This document shows positions 41,832 to 49,752 of a stretch of DNA of 64,000 nt, piece after piece. The notes beneath the pieces are model-generated. The model was not told where the DNA came from. It searched no databases and saw nothing but the letters and a program-made list of their open reading frames with translations. Position numbers and translations under genes: made by a program. The DNA comes from Virgifigura sp964551315. GTDB taxonomy: Bacteria; Pseudomonadota; Alphaproteobacteria; Dongiales; Dongiaceae. Position 1 is the first letter of the stretch; every line of letters starts with the position of its first letter. Location of the stretch: positions 56,867-120,866 of the forward strand of contig CAZKCM010000005.1 in NCBI GenBank assembly GCA_964551315.1, given 5' to 3'.

Positions 41832-42473
41832 TCAGGAAGGCGGCGGCGCCGTCGGGTCGGGCATCGGCACGGGCCGGCTCGTTTCCAGCGGCAGGCCGGC
41901 CGCCGCCCAGCCGTCGGTGCCGTCCGGATACCAGTAGACGTTGTCGTATCCGTAGGCGATCGCGCGCTTCGCCGCGTTCCAGGACATCCAGCAATTCGCC
42001 AGGCAGTAGAAGACCAGCTTGCGGTCGCGGTCGCCCTCGGTCAGCCGTTCGAGGTTGCCGCGGAAGTAGGACTCGATGGCAGGCGACAGGGCGCCGCGGC
42101 CGACCTCGGGAAGCCAGACGCTTCCGGGAATGTTGTGTCTGGGCTTGGGGATCCACAAGGTCGACGCCGGCAACTTCTCCGGTTTGCGCTGTGCCGGAAG
42201 GACATCGATGAGAATGACGTCGCCTTCGGCTAGGAGCGCCCGCAGGTCCGCCGTCGACACCGTCGTTCCGCCGGTGATCGAGTCGGGCGTGGGCGCCCTG
42301 TAGTCTTCCATCCGGTAACCGGCGGGCTCGGGTACCGAGGCTGCTGCGTCCTCGCCGGCCTGGGCCGACCCGAGGGTGGCTGCACCGATCGCCACGAGCA
42401 GAATCCCCGTGGCGGCCATGCCGCATTGGCCTCGGCCGTGATTGCGACGAATGCCGACAAAATGTTCGCGCAT
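41832..42473 (-). CDS. PQQ-associated CXXCW-motif rhodanese-like protein
   Basis: A 213-residue (from ATG 42473) secreted rhodanese-fold protein. After an export segment (ATGILLVAIGAATLGSAQA) come RMEDYRAPTPDSITGGTTV, a rhodanese strand (DVILIDVLPAQRKPEKLPAS), IPGSVWLPEVGRGAL and the signature VFYCLANCWMSWNAAKRAIAYGY, with CLANCW at the rhodanese active-site loop. This family accompanies PQQ-dependent alcohol catabolism genes; its reaction is unknown. ATG 42419 is an alternative start. It is convergent with the 41077 gene and divergent from pqqA. Confidence 0.88.
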   Translation of the reverse strand: MREHFVGIRRNHGRGQCGMAATGILLVAIGAATLGSAQAGEDAAASVPEPAGYRMEDYRAPTPDSITGGTTVSTADLRALLAEGDVILIDVLPAQRKPEKLPASTLWIPKPRHNIPGSVWLPEVGRGALSPAIESYFRGNLERLTEGDRDRKLVFYCLANCWMSWNAAKRAIAYGYDNVYWYPDGTDGWAAAGLPLETSRPVPMPDPTAPPPS

Positions 42474-42748
42474 GTCTGACAGGTCCCAGGGCTTTCGAGG
42501 TACCGTTTCACGCACGGTCGCGCGCGATAACAGTGTAAAGACGGGCACGGCCGGCTGTCGACCGGCGGGAGCGCTCATTTTCATCCGGTTCGCTCAAACC
42601 TGCGGCAACTGGTTGCGGGTTACCGCTGCGAAACCACCTTGCGTTGCTGGGTCCGTAACGATAGTTTAGAATCGTTCGACTCCAACAGGAGTCGATCGAA
42701 GAGATCAGTGTCCCGGATCGGACACGAGGAAATGGGAGGATTACAGAC

Positions 42749-42826
42749 ATGGCCTGGACTGCGCCGAAAATCCTCGAGATTGCTGTTGGCCTCGAGATCA
42801 ATTCCTACGCTTGCGCTGACCTCTAA
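42749..42826 (+). CDS. pqqA: Coenzyme PQQ precursor peptide
   Basis: A 25-residue peptide supplying the Glu and Tyr that become PQQ. It begins MAWTAPKILEI and carries the invariant E16-x-x-x-Y20 (GLEINSYACADL). GGGAGGATTACAG lies just upstream of the ATG. PqqE, with PqqD as chaperone, crosslinks E16 and Y20. A strong hairpin separates it from pqqB, consistent with pqqA being made in excess. Confidence 0.96.
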   Translation: MAWTAPKILEIAVGLEINSYACADL

Positions 42827-42837
42827 GCGCCATTCCC

Positions 42838-42879
42838 AACGCCCCGAGAATTCGGCGATCAGGCCGGTCTCGGGGCGTT
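42838..42879 (+). terminator. Perfect 12-bp hairpin between pqqA and pqqB (attenuator candidate)
   Basis: Arms AACGCCCCGAGA (42838-42849) and TCTCGGGGCGTT (42868-42879) are perfect inverted repeats around an 18-base loop, starting 11 bases after the pqqA stop. No T-run follows. Partial termination or 3'-end protection here would give more pqqA than pqqBCDE transcript, as reported for other methylotrophs. Confidence 0.75.
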
Positions 42880-42898
42880 ACAACATCAGGGGTGCGCG

Positions 42899-43828
42899 GT
42901 GCTGCGGCTCCTCGTCATAGGATCGGCTGCGGGGGGCGGCTTTCCCCAATGGAACAGTAACGACGAAGGGTCTCGGCGCGCCCGTGCGGGTGATCCCAAA
43001 GCGCTGCCACGAAGCCAGTCGTCGATCGCGGTGAGCGCGGACGACCGGCGCTGGGTTCTCGTCAACGCCTCACCGGATCTCCGCCAGCAGATAAACGCGA
43101 ACCCGCGGCTCCATCCAAAAGAAGGCAAGCGGCACAGCCCCCTCGTCGGCGTGGTGCTGACCAACGGCGATGTCGATCACGTCGCAGGGCTCTTGACCTT
43201 GCGCGAGAGCTATCCATTGAGCCTTTATGCGACCGGGCGCGTCCTGTCGATTCTCGCAGAGAACAGCATCTTCAACGTGCTGAACCCGGAGTTCGTCGAG
43301 CGTCGGACGATGCCTCTCGACACCGAATTCGAGGTATCGACCCGCGACGGCGACGGAACCGGCGTCTTCGTCGAGGCCTTTGCCGTGCCCGGAAAGGTCG
43401 CCCTCTACCGCGAGGACGCGGCGGCGGGTCCGAATTTCGGCACCTTGCCCGAGGATACGGTCGGGCTGAAGATTCGGTCGGCCGACGGGCCGGCCCTGTT
43501 CTATATTCCGGGCTGTGCACGGATGTCGGACGATCTGCGGCATCGCCTGCACGGTGCGCCGCTCGTTTTGTTCGACGGCACGCTGTGGCGCGACGACGAG
43601 ATGATCGTTGCCGGCGTCGGCACGAAGACCGGCCGGCGCATGGGCCATATCAGCGTCTCGGGGCCGGACGGCAGCATCGCGGCGTTCCAGTCACTTGACG
43701 TGGCGCGCAAGATCTTCGTCCACATAAACAACACCAATCCGATTCTGTTGGCCGATTCCGCCGAACGCGCCGAGGCCGAGGCGGCCGGCTGGGAGGTCGC
43801 CTACGACGGAATGGAGGTCACCCTATGA
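42899..43828 (+). CDS. pqqB: Pyrroloquinoline quinone biosynthesis protein B
   Basis: A 309-residue metallo-beta-lactamase-fold protein, proposed to hydroxylate the PQQ precursor. Landmarks are LLVIGSAAGGGFPQWN at the N-terminus, SQSSIAVSADDRRWVLVNASPDLRQQI, VVLTNGDVDHVAGLLTLRE (metal motif), LFYIPGCARM, FDGTLWRDDEMI and FVHINNTNPIL. The GTG start at 42899 comes right after the attenuator hairpin, and the stop overlaps pqqC (ATGA). Length and motifs are canonical. Confidence 0.96.
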   Translation: MLRLLVIGSAAGGGFPQWNSNDEGSRRARAGDPKALPRSQSSIAVSADDRRWVLVNASPDLRQQINANPRLHPKEGKRHSPLVGVVLTNGDVDHVAGLLTLRESYPLSLYATGRVLSILAENSIFNVLNPEFVERRTMPLDTEFEVSTRDGDGTGVFVEAFAVPGKVALYREDAAAGPNFGTLPEDTVGLKIRSADGPALFYIPGCARMSDDLRHRLHGAPLVLFDGTLWRDDEMIVAGVGTKTGRRMGHISVSGPDGSIAAFQSLDVARKIFVHINNTNPILLADSAERAEAEAAGWEVAYDGMEVTL

Positions 43829-44574
43829 GCGATCCGCTGACCAGCGAGCCGTGGAGTCCGGCCGAGTTCGAGGCCCGGCTTCGAAAGATCGGCGAGGAGC
43901 GCTACCACAGCCGGCATCCGTTTCATAGGCTGCTGCACGAGGGCAAGCTGACCCAGGGCCAGGTCCAGGCCTGGGTGCTCAACCGCTACTACTACCAGAG
44001 CCGCATTCCGATGAAGGACGCGGCCCTGATGTCGCAGGTCGAGGATCCGGAGTTCCGGCGGGAATGGATCCGTCGGATCCACGATCACGACGGGACGGAA
44101 GGCAGCGAAGGCGGCATCGATCGGTGGCTCATCCTGGCTGAAGGGGTCGGCCTCGACCCCGATTACGTGCGCTCGACGGAGGGTGTGCTGCCGGCCACGC
44201 GATTCGCGGTCGATGCCTATGTCCGCTTCGTGCGCGACAAGAGCCTTCTCGAAGCCGTTGCCTCGTCCTTGACGGAGTTGTTCGCGCCCGACCTCCACAA
44301 GGCCCGCATCGCTGCACTGCTCGAAAATTACGCTTTCGCCAATGACCAGACGCTGGCCTACTTTCGCAAGCGTCTGACGCAGGCGCCGAGGGACGTGGCG
44401 TTCGGTCTCGCCTTCGTGCAACGGGAGGCGCGGACGCGCGAAAAGCAGGAGGCGGCCCTTGCGGCGCTGCGCTTCAAGACCGACGTATTATGGGCACAGC
44501 TCGACGCCCTTTATTTTGCCTATGTCGAGCCGGGCCTCGTTCCACCCGGGGCATTCGTGCCCAAAACGGAGTGA
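43825..44574 (+). CDS. pqqC: Pyrroloquinoline-quinone synthase
   Basis: Catalyses the last oxidative ring closure of PQQ. The 249-residue helical protein has the PqqC blocks RYHSRHPFHRLLHEGKLT, QAWVLNRYYYQSRIPMKDAAL, IHDHDGTEGSEGGIDRWL, VLPATRFAVDAYVRF and SLTELFAPDLHKARI, including the clustered active-site His, Tyr and Arg. ATG 43825 overlaps the pqqB stop. Confidence 0.97.
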   Translation: MSDPLTSEPWSPAEFEARLRKIGEERYHSRHPFHRLLHEGKLTQGQVQAWVLNRYYYQSRIPMKDAALMSQVEDPEFRREWIRRIHDHDGTEGSEGGIDRWLILAEGVGLDPDYVRSTEGVLPATRFAVDAYVRFVRDKSLLEAVASSLTELFAPDLHKARIAALLENYAFANDQTLAYFRKRLTQAPRDVAFGLAFVQREARTREKQEAALAALRFKTDVLWAQLDALYFAYVEPGLVPPGAFVPKTE

Positions 44575-44576
44575 TC

Positions 44577-44864
44577 GTGAAGGAACGCATCGTCATCGAC
44601 GAGACTTCGGTACCGCGCCTGGCGGCGCATGTCCGGCTGCGTTTCGACAAACAGCGCGACCAGTGGATCGTCCTTGCGCCCGAGCGGCTGTTCGTCCCCG
44701 ATTCGATCGCTCTCGAAATCATCCAACGTTGCGACGGCGCGGCGACAGTGGCGGGGATCGTCGACGACCTGGCGGCAAAATTCGATGCCCCGCGCGACGT
44801 GATCCTGCGGGACGTTTGCGTGCTCCTCCAGGACCTGACAGACAAGGGGGTGATGACCCGATGA
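44577..44864 (+). CDS. pqqD: PQQ biosynthesis peptide chaperone
   Basis: A 95-residue RiPP recognition protein that binds PqqA and presents it to PqqE. It shows PRLAAHVRLRFDKQRDQWIVLAPERLFVPDSIALEIIQRCDG and VAGIVDDLAAKFDAPRDVILRDVCVLLQDL. I preferred GTG 44577, which has CGGAG 6 bases upstream; GTG 44571 overlaps the pqqC stop and is the alternative. The stop overlaps pqqE (ATGA). Confidence 0.93.
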   Translation: MKERIVIDETSVPRLAAHVRLRFDKQRDQWIVLAPERLFVPDSIALEIIQRCDGAATVAGIVDDLAAKFDAPRDVILRDVCVLLQDLTDKGVMTR

Positions 44865-45952
44865 TGGCGCAGGCAGCACCCTTTGCGCTGCTCGCGGAGC
44901 TGACGCATCGCTGCCCGCTGCAATGTCCCTATTGCTCAAATCCGGTGGCGCTTGAGCGCGCGAGCGAAGAGCTCACGACCGAGGAGTGGTGCCGCATCAT
45001 GGCCGAAGCGGTCGAGATGGGCGTGCTGCAGATCCACTTTTCCGGCGGCGAGCCGACAGCACGGCGCGATCTGCCGACACTGGTGCGGTACGCATCCGAA
45101 GTCGGCCTCTACAGCAACCTCATCACTTCCGGCGTGCTGCTCGACGAGGCCCGGCTCCAGGCCCTCGTCGAGGCGGGTCTCGAACACGTGCAACTCAGCT
45201 TCCAGGACAGCGAGGCACAAAGCGCCGATCGGATCGGTGGTTTCCGCGGCGGCCACGAGAAGAAGATCGAGGTGGCCCGGCTTGTGCGGGCGGCGGGCCT
45301 GCCGCTCACCCTCAACCTGGTCGTGCACCGCCAGAACCTCGACCGCCTCGGCGAGATGCTGGACATGGCCGTGGCGCTGGACGCCCATCGTGTCGAGGTG
45401 GCCCATGTCCAGTATTACGGTTGGGCGCTGAGGAATCGGCGGGCGCTGATGCCGACCCGGGCGCAGCTCGAGCGCGCAACGGCGGTCGTCGATGCGGCGC
45501 GCGAGCGGTTCAAGGGAGCGCTCGTCATCGATTACGTGGTGCCGGACTATTACGCGCGGCGGCCGAAGGCCTGCATGGGCGGCTGGGCGCGACAGTTCCT
45601 CAACGTGACGCCCTCGGGGCGCGTGTTGCCGTGCCATGCGGCCGAATCGATCACCGGCCTCCGCTTCGATTCGGTGCGCGAGCGCGGCCTGCAGGACATT
45701 TGGGAGAATTCCGAAGCCTTCAACAAATTCCGCGGGACCGACTGGATGCCCGAGCCCTGCCGATCCTGCAGCCGCCGCGAGATCGACTGGGGCGGTTGCC
45801 GCTGTCAGGCCTTTGCCCTGACCGGGGAGGCCGACGCAACCGATCCGGCCTGCGCGCTCTCCCCATTCCACGACGATCTTGTCCGCGTTGCGGAAATGGA
45901 ATCGGGTGCCGCGCCGCCCGCGTTCGTGTATCGGCGGATTGGCAACGCATGA
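44861..45952 (+). CDS. pqqE: PqqA peptide cyclase (radical SAM)
   Basis: A 363-residue SPASM-type radical SAM enzyme that forms the Glu-Tyr carbon-carbon bond in PqqA. The SAM cluster motif is CPLQCPYCSNP (about 18-28), followed by IHFSGGEPTARRDLP and HVQLSFQDSEAQSADRI. The C-terminal SPASM region has CMGGWARQFLNVTPSG, LPCHAAESI, PCRSCSRREIDWGGCRCQAF and DPACALSP for auxiliary clusters. ATG 44861 overlaps pqqD; ATG 44864 is also possible. Confidence 0.97.
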   Translation: MMAQAAPFALLAELTHRCPLQCPYCSNPVALERASEELTTEEWCRIMAEAVEMGVLQIHFSGGEPTARRDLPTLVRYASEVGLYSNLITSGVLLDEARLQALVEAGLEHVQLSFQDSEAQSADRIGGFRGGHEKKIEVARLVRAAGLPLTLNLVVHRQNLDRLGEMLDMAVALDAHRVEVAHVQYYGWALRNRRALMPTRAQLERATAVVDAARERFKGALVIDYVVPDYYARRPKACMGGWARQFLNVTPSGRVLPCHAAESITGLRFDSVRERGLQDIWENSEAFNKFRGTDWMPEPCRSCSRREIDWGGCRCQAFALTGEADATDPACALSPFHDDLVRVAEMESGAAPPAFVYRRIGNA

Positions 45953-45965
45953 AGGGCGAAGGATC

Positions 45966-46364
45966 ATGAAACGGGCTGCGTTCCTTGCGGCTTCCTTCTC
46001 CACTGCGCTCGCGGTCGGTATCCTGCCGCAGCCCGTTCCGGCCGCGGCGACCGATCCGGCCGAGCTTCTGTCCGAGTTCGTCGAAGCGCGAGTCCCGCAA
46101 GATTGGGGCGTGCGGGTCCGCTGGCGCGACGACGTGCTGGTTGCGTTCGTATCGCCGCCGGTCGCCGAGGCCTTCGACCTCTTCTACGATTCGGACAAGC
46201 AGCTTGCCTTGCTCCGCAATCTGTGCCCGCCCAAGGACGAGGCGGTCTGGCAGGCGCTGCAGACCGGCCAGGACATCGCGGTTGAGCCCGTCGTAATGGG
46301 GAAGGGGGGCATCCGCGCGAGTTGCCACGATCTCCTGACGGAAGAGGCGCGACCGGCCTCGTAG
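45966..46364 (+). CDS. Small secreted protein at the end of the pqq operon, unknown function
   Basis: I do not recognise the family. The 132-residue product has a signal peptide (AAFLAASFSTALAVGILPQPVPAAA) and a mature domain of about 105 residues with two Cys (RNLCPPKDE, RASCHDLL). It starts 13 bases after pqqE with GAAGG upstream of ATG 45966, so it is probably co-transcribed with pqqABCDE. A hairpin follows. Possible roles include PQQ handling or quinoprotein maturation in the periplasm, but this is inference from position only. Confidence 0.7.
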   Translation: MKRAAFLAASFSTALAVGILPQPVPAAATDPAELLSEFVEARVPQDWGVRVRWRDDVLVAFVSPPVAEAFDLFYDSDKQLALLRNLCPPKDEAVWQALQTGQDIAVEPVVMGKGGIRASCHDLLTEEARPAS

Positions 46365-46403
46365 TTCCTTCGAAGGGCCGGCCGGGGGCGCGGAAGGGCT
46401 TCG

Positions 46404-46439
46404 CCGGCTCTTGAAGCCGGCCGATCTTTCAAGAGCCGG
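46404..46439 (+). terminator. Perfect 12-bp hairpin after the pqq operon
   Basis: Arms CCGGCTCTTGAA (46404-46415) and TTCAAGAGCCGG (46428-46439) flank a 12-base loop, 39 bases after the last gene of the pqq operon. There is no long T-run, so termination may be weak or Rho-assisted. Confidence 0.6.
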
Positions 46440-46554
46440 AACCGATACATCCCGGTTGTGTTCCAGTCTCATTCTCGCAATCCAGCGCGGGATCCGTCGA
46501 TCGGCGATCCCACCCGACCGGATTCCGTGAACGAACCAGATTGAGGAGGAGACT

Positions 46555-47007
46555 ATGACGACTAGGAGAGCATTCTACGTCAGCTTGCCTGCCTCCATCC
46601 TTGCCGCTGCGGTTCTGATCGGCACCGCGCCGATAGCCTGGGCCCAGTGCGAATCCGCGGCGACGGGCAGCGCGACGACCGGTGGAAGCGATACCGCGAC
46701 GGCCGGATCGGGAATCCAAACGGAGCAAGGCGGCGTGACGACCGGCGCCGGTGGCGAGCAAACGGCCCAGGGCGCCATGGAGGAGCAGGACGGCGATACG
46801 GCGATGGCTCCCGTTGATTCGCCGGAGATCGAAGGCCCTGACGAGGAGAGGGTCCAAACCCTGCTCGAGAAGCAAGGATACGCCGAGGTGAGCAGCATCT
46901 ACAGCTGCGGCACCTATTACGAGGCCGAGGCCACAAAGGACGGCCAGCAGGAGACGGTGCTGATTGACCTCGCGACCGGCCGCATCACGTCGCGGCCGCA
47001 GCAATAA
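46555..47007 (+). CDS. Secreted low-complexity protein with PepSY-like C-terminus
   Basis: A 150-residue product: signal peptide (PASILAAAVLIGTAPIAWAQ), then about 60 residues rich in Gly, Thr, Ala, Gln and Glu (TATAGSGIQTEQGGVTTGAG), then a folded-looking C-terminal part RVQTLLEKQGYAEVSSIY, YYEAEATKDGQQETVLIDLATGRI that resembles the PepSY/YpeB-like alpha-beta unit. ATG 46555 follows GAGGAGGAGACT. It stands between two hairpins as its own transcription unit. Function unknown. Confidence 0.72.
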   Translation: MTTRRAFYVSLPASILAAAVLIGTAPIAWAQCESAATGSATTGGSDTATAGSGIQTEQGGVTTGAGGEQTAQGAMEEQDGDTAMAPVDSPEIEGPDEERVQTLLEKQGYAEVSSIYSCGTYYEAEATKDGQQETVLIDLATGRITSRPQQ

Positions 47008-47023
47008 TCTTTCCGTCCTGGTC

Positions 47024-47046
47024 GAGGAGGCCATCAAGGCCTCCTC
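47024..47046 (+). terminator. Terminator-like hairpin after the 46555 gene
   Basis: A perfect 9-base-pair stem (GAGGAGGCC / GGCCTCCTC) with a 5-base loop, followed by a pyrimidine-rich stretch (CATTCTCTCTATTGTT). It lies 17 bases after the stop codon and is a plausible intrinsic terminator with an imperfect T-tract. Confidence 0.65.
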
Positions 47047-47132
47047 CATTCTCTCTATTGTTCCAGTCTTTCCGCTCTGCCGTCCCGCGCAGACGCATGG
47101 CGCGCGTATGCGCGGCATGCGTGCCCGTACGC

Positions 47133-47498
47133 TCAGGCGAACGCCAGCAACCCGTGCAGAGCTAAGCCGCCGAGCGCGAAGCCGACAACGCCGACCGTAT
47201 CGTCCTGAACGGAGCGCGGCATTGCCTTGTGGATGAAGGGCGAGGCGAGAAGAACGAGACCGCTGGCGATCACGGCGGCCGGCCATGCGATGCGGTGCGC
47301 GGCGAACAGCACCAAGTGAACGCCCAGGGTCCCGATGATCAGGATCGCACCGTAGAGGATGGCCGCGCCGGCGGGGCGGTGCAGCGCCGGCGGCCGGAAC
47401 TCGGCGGGAAACATGCCGCTGACGGTCCAGACGAACAGGCAAATCACCAGAACGCCCGCAGCAAGCAAGAAGAACTCGGGTAGGATGATGTCGGTCAC
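47133..47498 (-). CDS. Small four-helix membrane protein, unknown function
   Basis: A 121-residue integral membrane protein with four hydrophobic stretches (FFLLAAGVLVICLFVWTVSG, AILYGAILIIGTLGVHLVLF, WPAAVIASGLVLLASPFI, VGVVGFALGGLALHGLLAF). I chose the GTG at 47498, which places the first helix near the N-terminus; the frame is open to a TTG at 47549. It lies between the pqq-region orphan and the PanB-like gene, from which it is divergent. I recognise no specific family. Confidence 0.6.
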   Translation of the reverse strand: MTDIILPEFFLLAAGVLVICLFVWTVSGMFPAEFRPPALHRPAGAAILYGAILIIGTLGVHLVLFAAHRIAWPAAVIASGLVLLASPFIHKAMPRSVQDDTVGVVGFALGGLALHGLLAFA

Positions 47499-47589
47499 CT
47501 GACGCCCCGTCCCGTCGTTTCGTCGCGCCTCGAGGTTCCGGTCGGCCAACGCATCGGCCGCTTGACCCCCCTCGGTCGCGACGATTAAA

Positions 47590-47606
47590 GATATAAGTCG
47601 TATATC
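47590..47606. promoter_or_regulatory. Palindromic operator candidate upstream of the panB-like/gntR operon
   Basis: GATATAAGTCGTATATC is a perfect 6-5-6 inverted repeat ending 24 bases before the panB-like ATG. AT-rich palindromes related to it lie upstream of three other accessory genes in this window. The GntR-family regulator encoded one gene downstream is the natural candidate to bind it, giving autoregulation (inference). Confidence 0.6.
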
Positions 47607-47630
47607 AGAGGTAGTTTATTCGGGGTGGCC

Positions 47631-48500
47631 ATGGCAAGCGGCGAGAGAAAGAAGCGGACGATCACCGAGATTCGCGAGTCGAAGAAGACCGGCGAGAAGA
47701 TGGTTTACACCTCGGTGCCGGACTACACCTCGGCGCGCTGGGCGGAGATGGCGGGCGTCGACGTCTGCGTTGTTGGCGACAGCCTGGCAATGGTTGCCCA
47801 TGGCCATCCCAACACGATTCCGGCCACGATGGACATGATGGTCATGCACGCGCTCGCCGTCCGCCGCGGCGCCCCGAACACTTTCGTCCTCGGCTGCATG
47901 CCCTATCAGAGCTACAACACGGTCGACCGTGCTTTGGTGAACGCGACGCGCTTCATGCAGGAGGCGGGCTGCGACGCGGTCAAGCCGCAGGGCGGCAAGA
48001 GCCAGGCCCATATCCTCAAGGCATTGGTCGATGCGGGGATTCCGACCGCGTCCCACATCGGGCTGACGCCGCACACCGTTGCGATGTTCGGCGGCTTCAA
48101 GATCCAGGGACGGACCGCGAGCGAGGCGATGAAGATTCTCGAGGACGCGCTGGCGATCCAGGACGCCGGCTGCTTCATGCTGGAGTTCGAGGCGGTCCCC
48201 GCGCCGATTGCGAAGCTGATCTCCGAGCAGCTCGAGATCCCGACGATCGGCATCGGCGCCGGCGCCGGCACGGATGGGCAGATCCTCTTGAGCTACGATC
48301 TTCTGGGCGTTTTCACCGACTTCAAGCCGAAGTTTACGAAGCGCTACGCTAACTTGACCGAAATAGCGGTTGCCGGACTCCGGCAGTACGTGAAGGAGGT
48401 CAAGGATGGCACCTTCCCGGACGAGGAGCACAGCTACACGGTCAAGCCCGAGGAGCTTGAGAAGTTCGCCGCAATGGTGGAGAAGCGGAGGCACATCTGA
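47631..48500 (+). CDS. PanB-like (ketopantoate hydroxymethyltransferase family) protein with altered metal ligands
   Basis: A 289-residue TIM-barrel protein of the PanB family, recognisable from VVGDSLAMVAHGHPNTIP, ALAVRRGAPNTFVLGCMPY, AGCDAVKPQGG, SHIGLTPHTVAMFGGFKIQGR, MLEFEAVPAPIAKLI, IPTIGIGAGAGTDGQILL and FPDEEHSY. E. coli PanB binds magnesium through D45, D84 and E114. Here D50 is kept, but the other two positions are C89 (LGCMPY for LADLPF) and Q120 (KPQGG for KIEGG); the catalytic Glu (E185) is kept. It may therefore use another metal or reaction. ATG 47631 was chosen; GTG 47625 is in frame. It is followed by a gntR gene, not by panC. Confidence 0.85.
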   Translation: MASGERKKRTITEIRESKKTGEKMVYTSVPDYTSARWAEMAGVDVCVVGDSLAMVAHGHPNTIPATMDMMVMHALAVRRGAPNTFVLGCMPYQSYNTVDRALVNATRFMQEAGCDAVKPQGGKSQAHILKALVDAGIPTASHIGLTPHTVAMFGGFKIQGRTASEAMKILEDALAIQDAGCFMLEFEAVPAPIAKLISEQLEIPTIGIGAGAGTDGQILLSYDLLGVFTDFKPKFTKRYANLTEIAVAGLRQYVKEVKDGTFPDEEHSYTVKPEELEKFAAMVEKRRHI

Positions 48501-48563
48501 ACTCCTGGGCAGGGCGGCGCCGTTGCCCGGGCGGTGGGGCGGCCGATGCGAAAGGGAGAAGCC

Positions 48564-49256
48564 GTGACAGAATTGATCGCTGACGTCGTTTCGGAACGCG
48601 CTCCGGCGGCAGAGGGAACGAGCAGCCTGACCGACCGCGCCTACAAGGAGCTTGAGGAGCGGATCGTCACCCTGCGGCTCGAGCCCGGAAGCGTTCTGTC
48701 GGAAGCGACGCTCGCCAAGCAGCTCAACATCGGGCGCACCCCGATCCGCGAAGCCCTGCAACGGCTGGCGCGTGAAGGGCTGGTTGTGATTCTGCCGCGC
48801 CGGGGCATCCTTGTCTCGGAAATCAACGTGAAGCGCCAGCTCATGCTCCTCGAGGTTCGGCGCGAGCTGGAGCGACTCATGGCCCGCACCGCAGCCGTCC
48901 GCATGTCCGACGACGAGCAGCGTCAGTTCAACGAGATCGCCGAGGGCATGGAGCGCGCCGCTCAGGAGAATGACGACATCACCTTCATGCGCTACGACCA
49001 GGAGCTGAACACGCTCCTCTCCAAAGCGGCCCGGAACCTCTACGCCAGCAACGCCATGACCTTGCTGCAAGGCCTGTCCCGCCGGTTCTGGTATTTGCAT
49101 TACAAGCAGGTGGCCGATCTTCCCTTATGCGCGCGCCTCCACGCGCAGATGGCCCGGGCGATCGCCAGCCGCGACCCCGAGGCGGCCGCCAAGGCGACGG
49201 ATCGGCTGCTGGACTACATCGAGAAGTTCACTCGAGCGACGCTCGACGTCCGATGA
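48564..49256 (+). CDS. GntR-family transcriptional regulator (FCD-type)
   Basis: A 230-residue regulator with an N-terminal winged helix (LTDRAYKELEERIVTLRLEPGSVLSEATLAKQLNIGRTPIREALQRLAREGLV) and an all-helical effector domain (EVRRELERLMARTAAVRMSD ... HAQMARAIASRDPEAAAKATDRLLDYI) of FCD type. GTG 48564 has AAGGGAGAA just upstream; ATG 48546 is in frame. It follows the panB-like gene by 63 bases and is probably in the same operon. Palindromes upstream of the panB-like, DUF6166, hydroxylase and oxc genes are candidate targets. Confidence 0.88.
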   Translation: MTELIADVVSERAPAAEGTSSLTDRAYKELEERIVTLRLEPGSVLSEATLAKQLNIGRTPIREALQRLAREGLVVILPRRGILVSEINVKRQLMLLEVRRELERLMARTAAVRMSDDEQRQFNEIAEGMERAAQENDDITFMRYDQELNTLLSKAARNLYASNAMTLLQGLSRRFWYLHYKQVADLPLCARLHAQMARAIASRDPEAAAKATDRLLDYIEKFTRATLDVR

Positions 49257-49308
49257 AGCACCGCACGAGCGAGCGTGCGTCCGGGCCGGCGCGAATGGGC
49301 TCCGGGCC

Positions 49309-49647
49309 TCAGCTCCGCATCGCCGCCGCCGTGGCCGGACGTCCCGCCGCCATGTCGTAGTCGCGGAAGACCTCGGCAACGCGGATGCGGTAGTCCCGGA
49401 AGATGCTTGCCCGGCCTTGCTTCTGGGCGGCGCGGTGCCTCTCGTTCTCGTACCAGCTCTCGACGGCGGCGGAGTCCCGCCAGAAGGAAAGCGAGACGTA
49501 CTTCCCCTCCGACGTCAGGCTCTGGAACCGCTCGACCGAGATGAATCCGTCGATCCGCTCCAGTTCCTTCCGCAATTCCGCGGCGAGATCGAAGTAATGC
49601 TGCGCCGTCTCGTCCTTCAGCCAGACCTCGAAGATGACCACGACCAT
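49309..49647 (-). CDS. Antibiotic biosynthesis monooxygenase (ABM)-domain protein
   Basis: A 112-residue ferredoxin-like-fold protein. VVVIFEVWLKDETAQHYFDLAAELRKELERIDGFISVERFQSL and GKYVSLSFWRDSAAVESWYENERHRAAQKQGR are the typical ABM halves, with the conserved W-x-N/H region. Such proteins act as small monooxygenases, heme-degrading enzymes or unknown stress proteins. ATG 49647 is preceded by GGGGAG; the frame is open to 49677. It is convergent with the gntR gene. Confidence 0.78.
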   Translation of the reverse strand: MVVVIFEVWLKDETAQHYFDLAAELRKELERIDGFISVERFQSLTSEGKYVSLSFWRDSAAVESWYENERHRAAQKQGRASIFRDYRIRVAEVFRDYDMAAGRPATAAAMRS

Positions 49648-49752
49648 CTGCACGCTCCCCGAAACCCTATCTTGCAACGCCGCGGCGATGCCCCGGTGGC
49701 GACTGGAACCCCACCACTTTACATCCTAAGGCAGGGCGATTAACATACGCTA

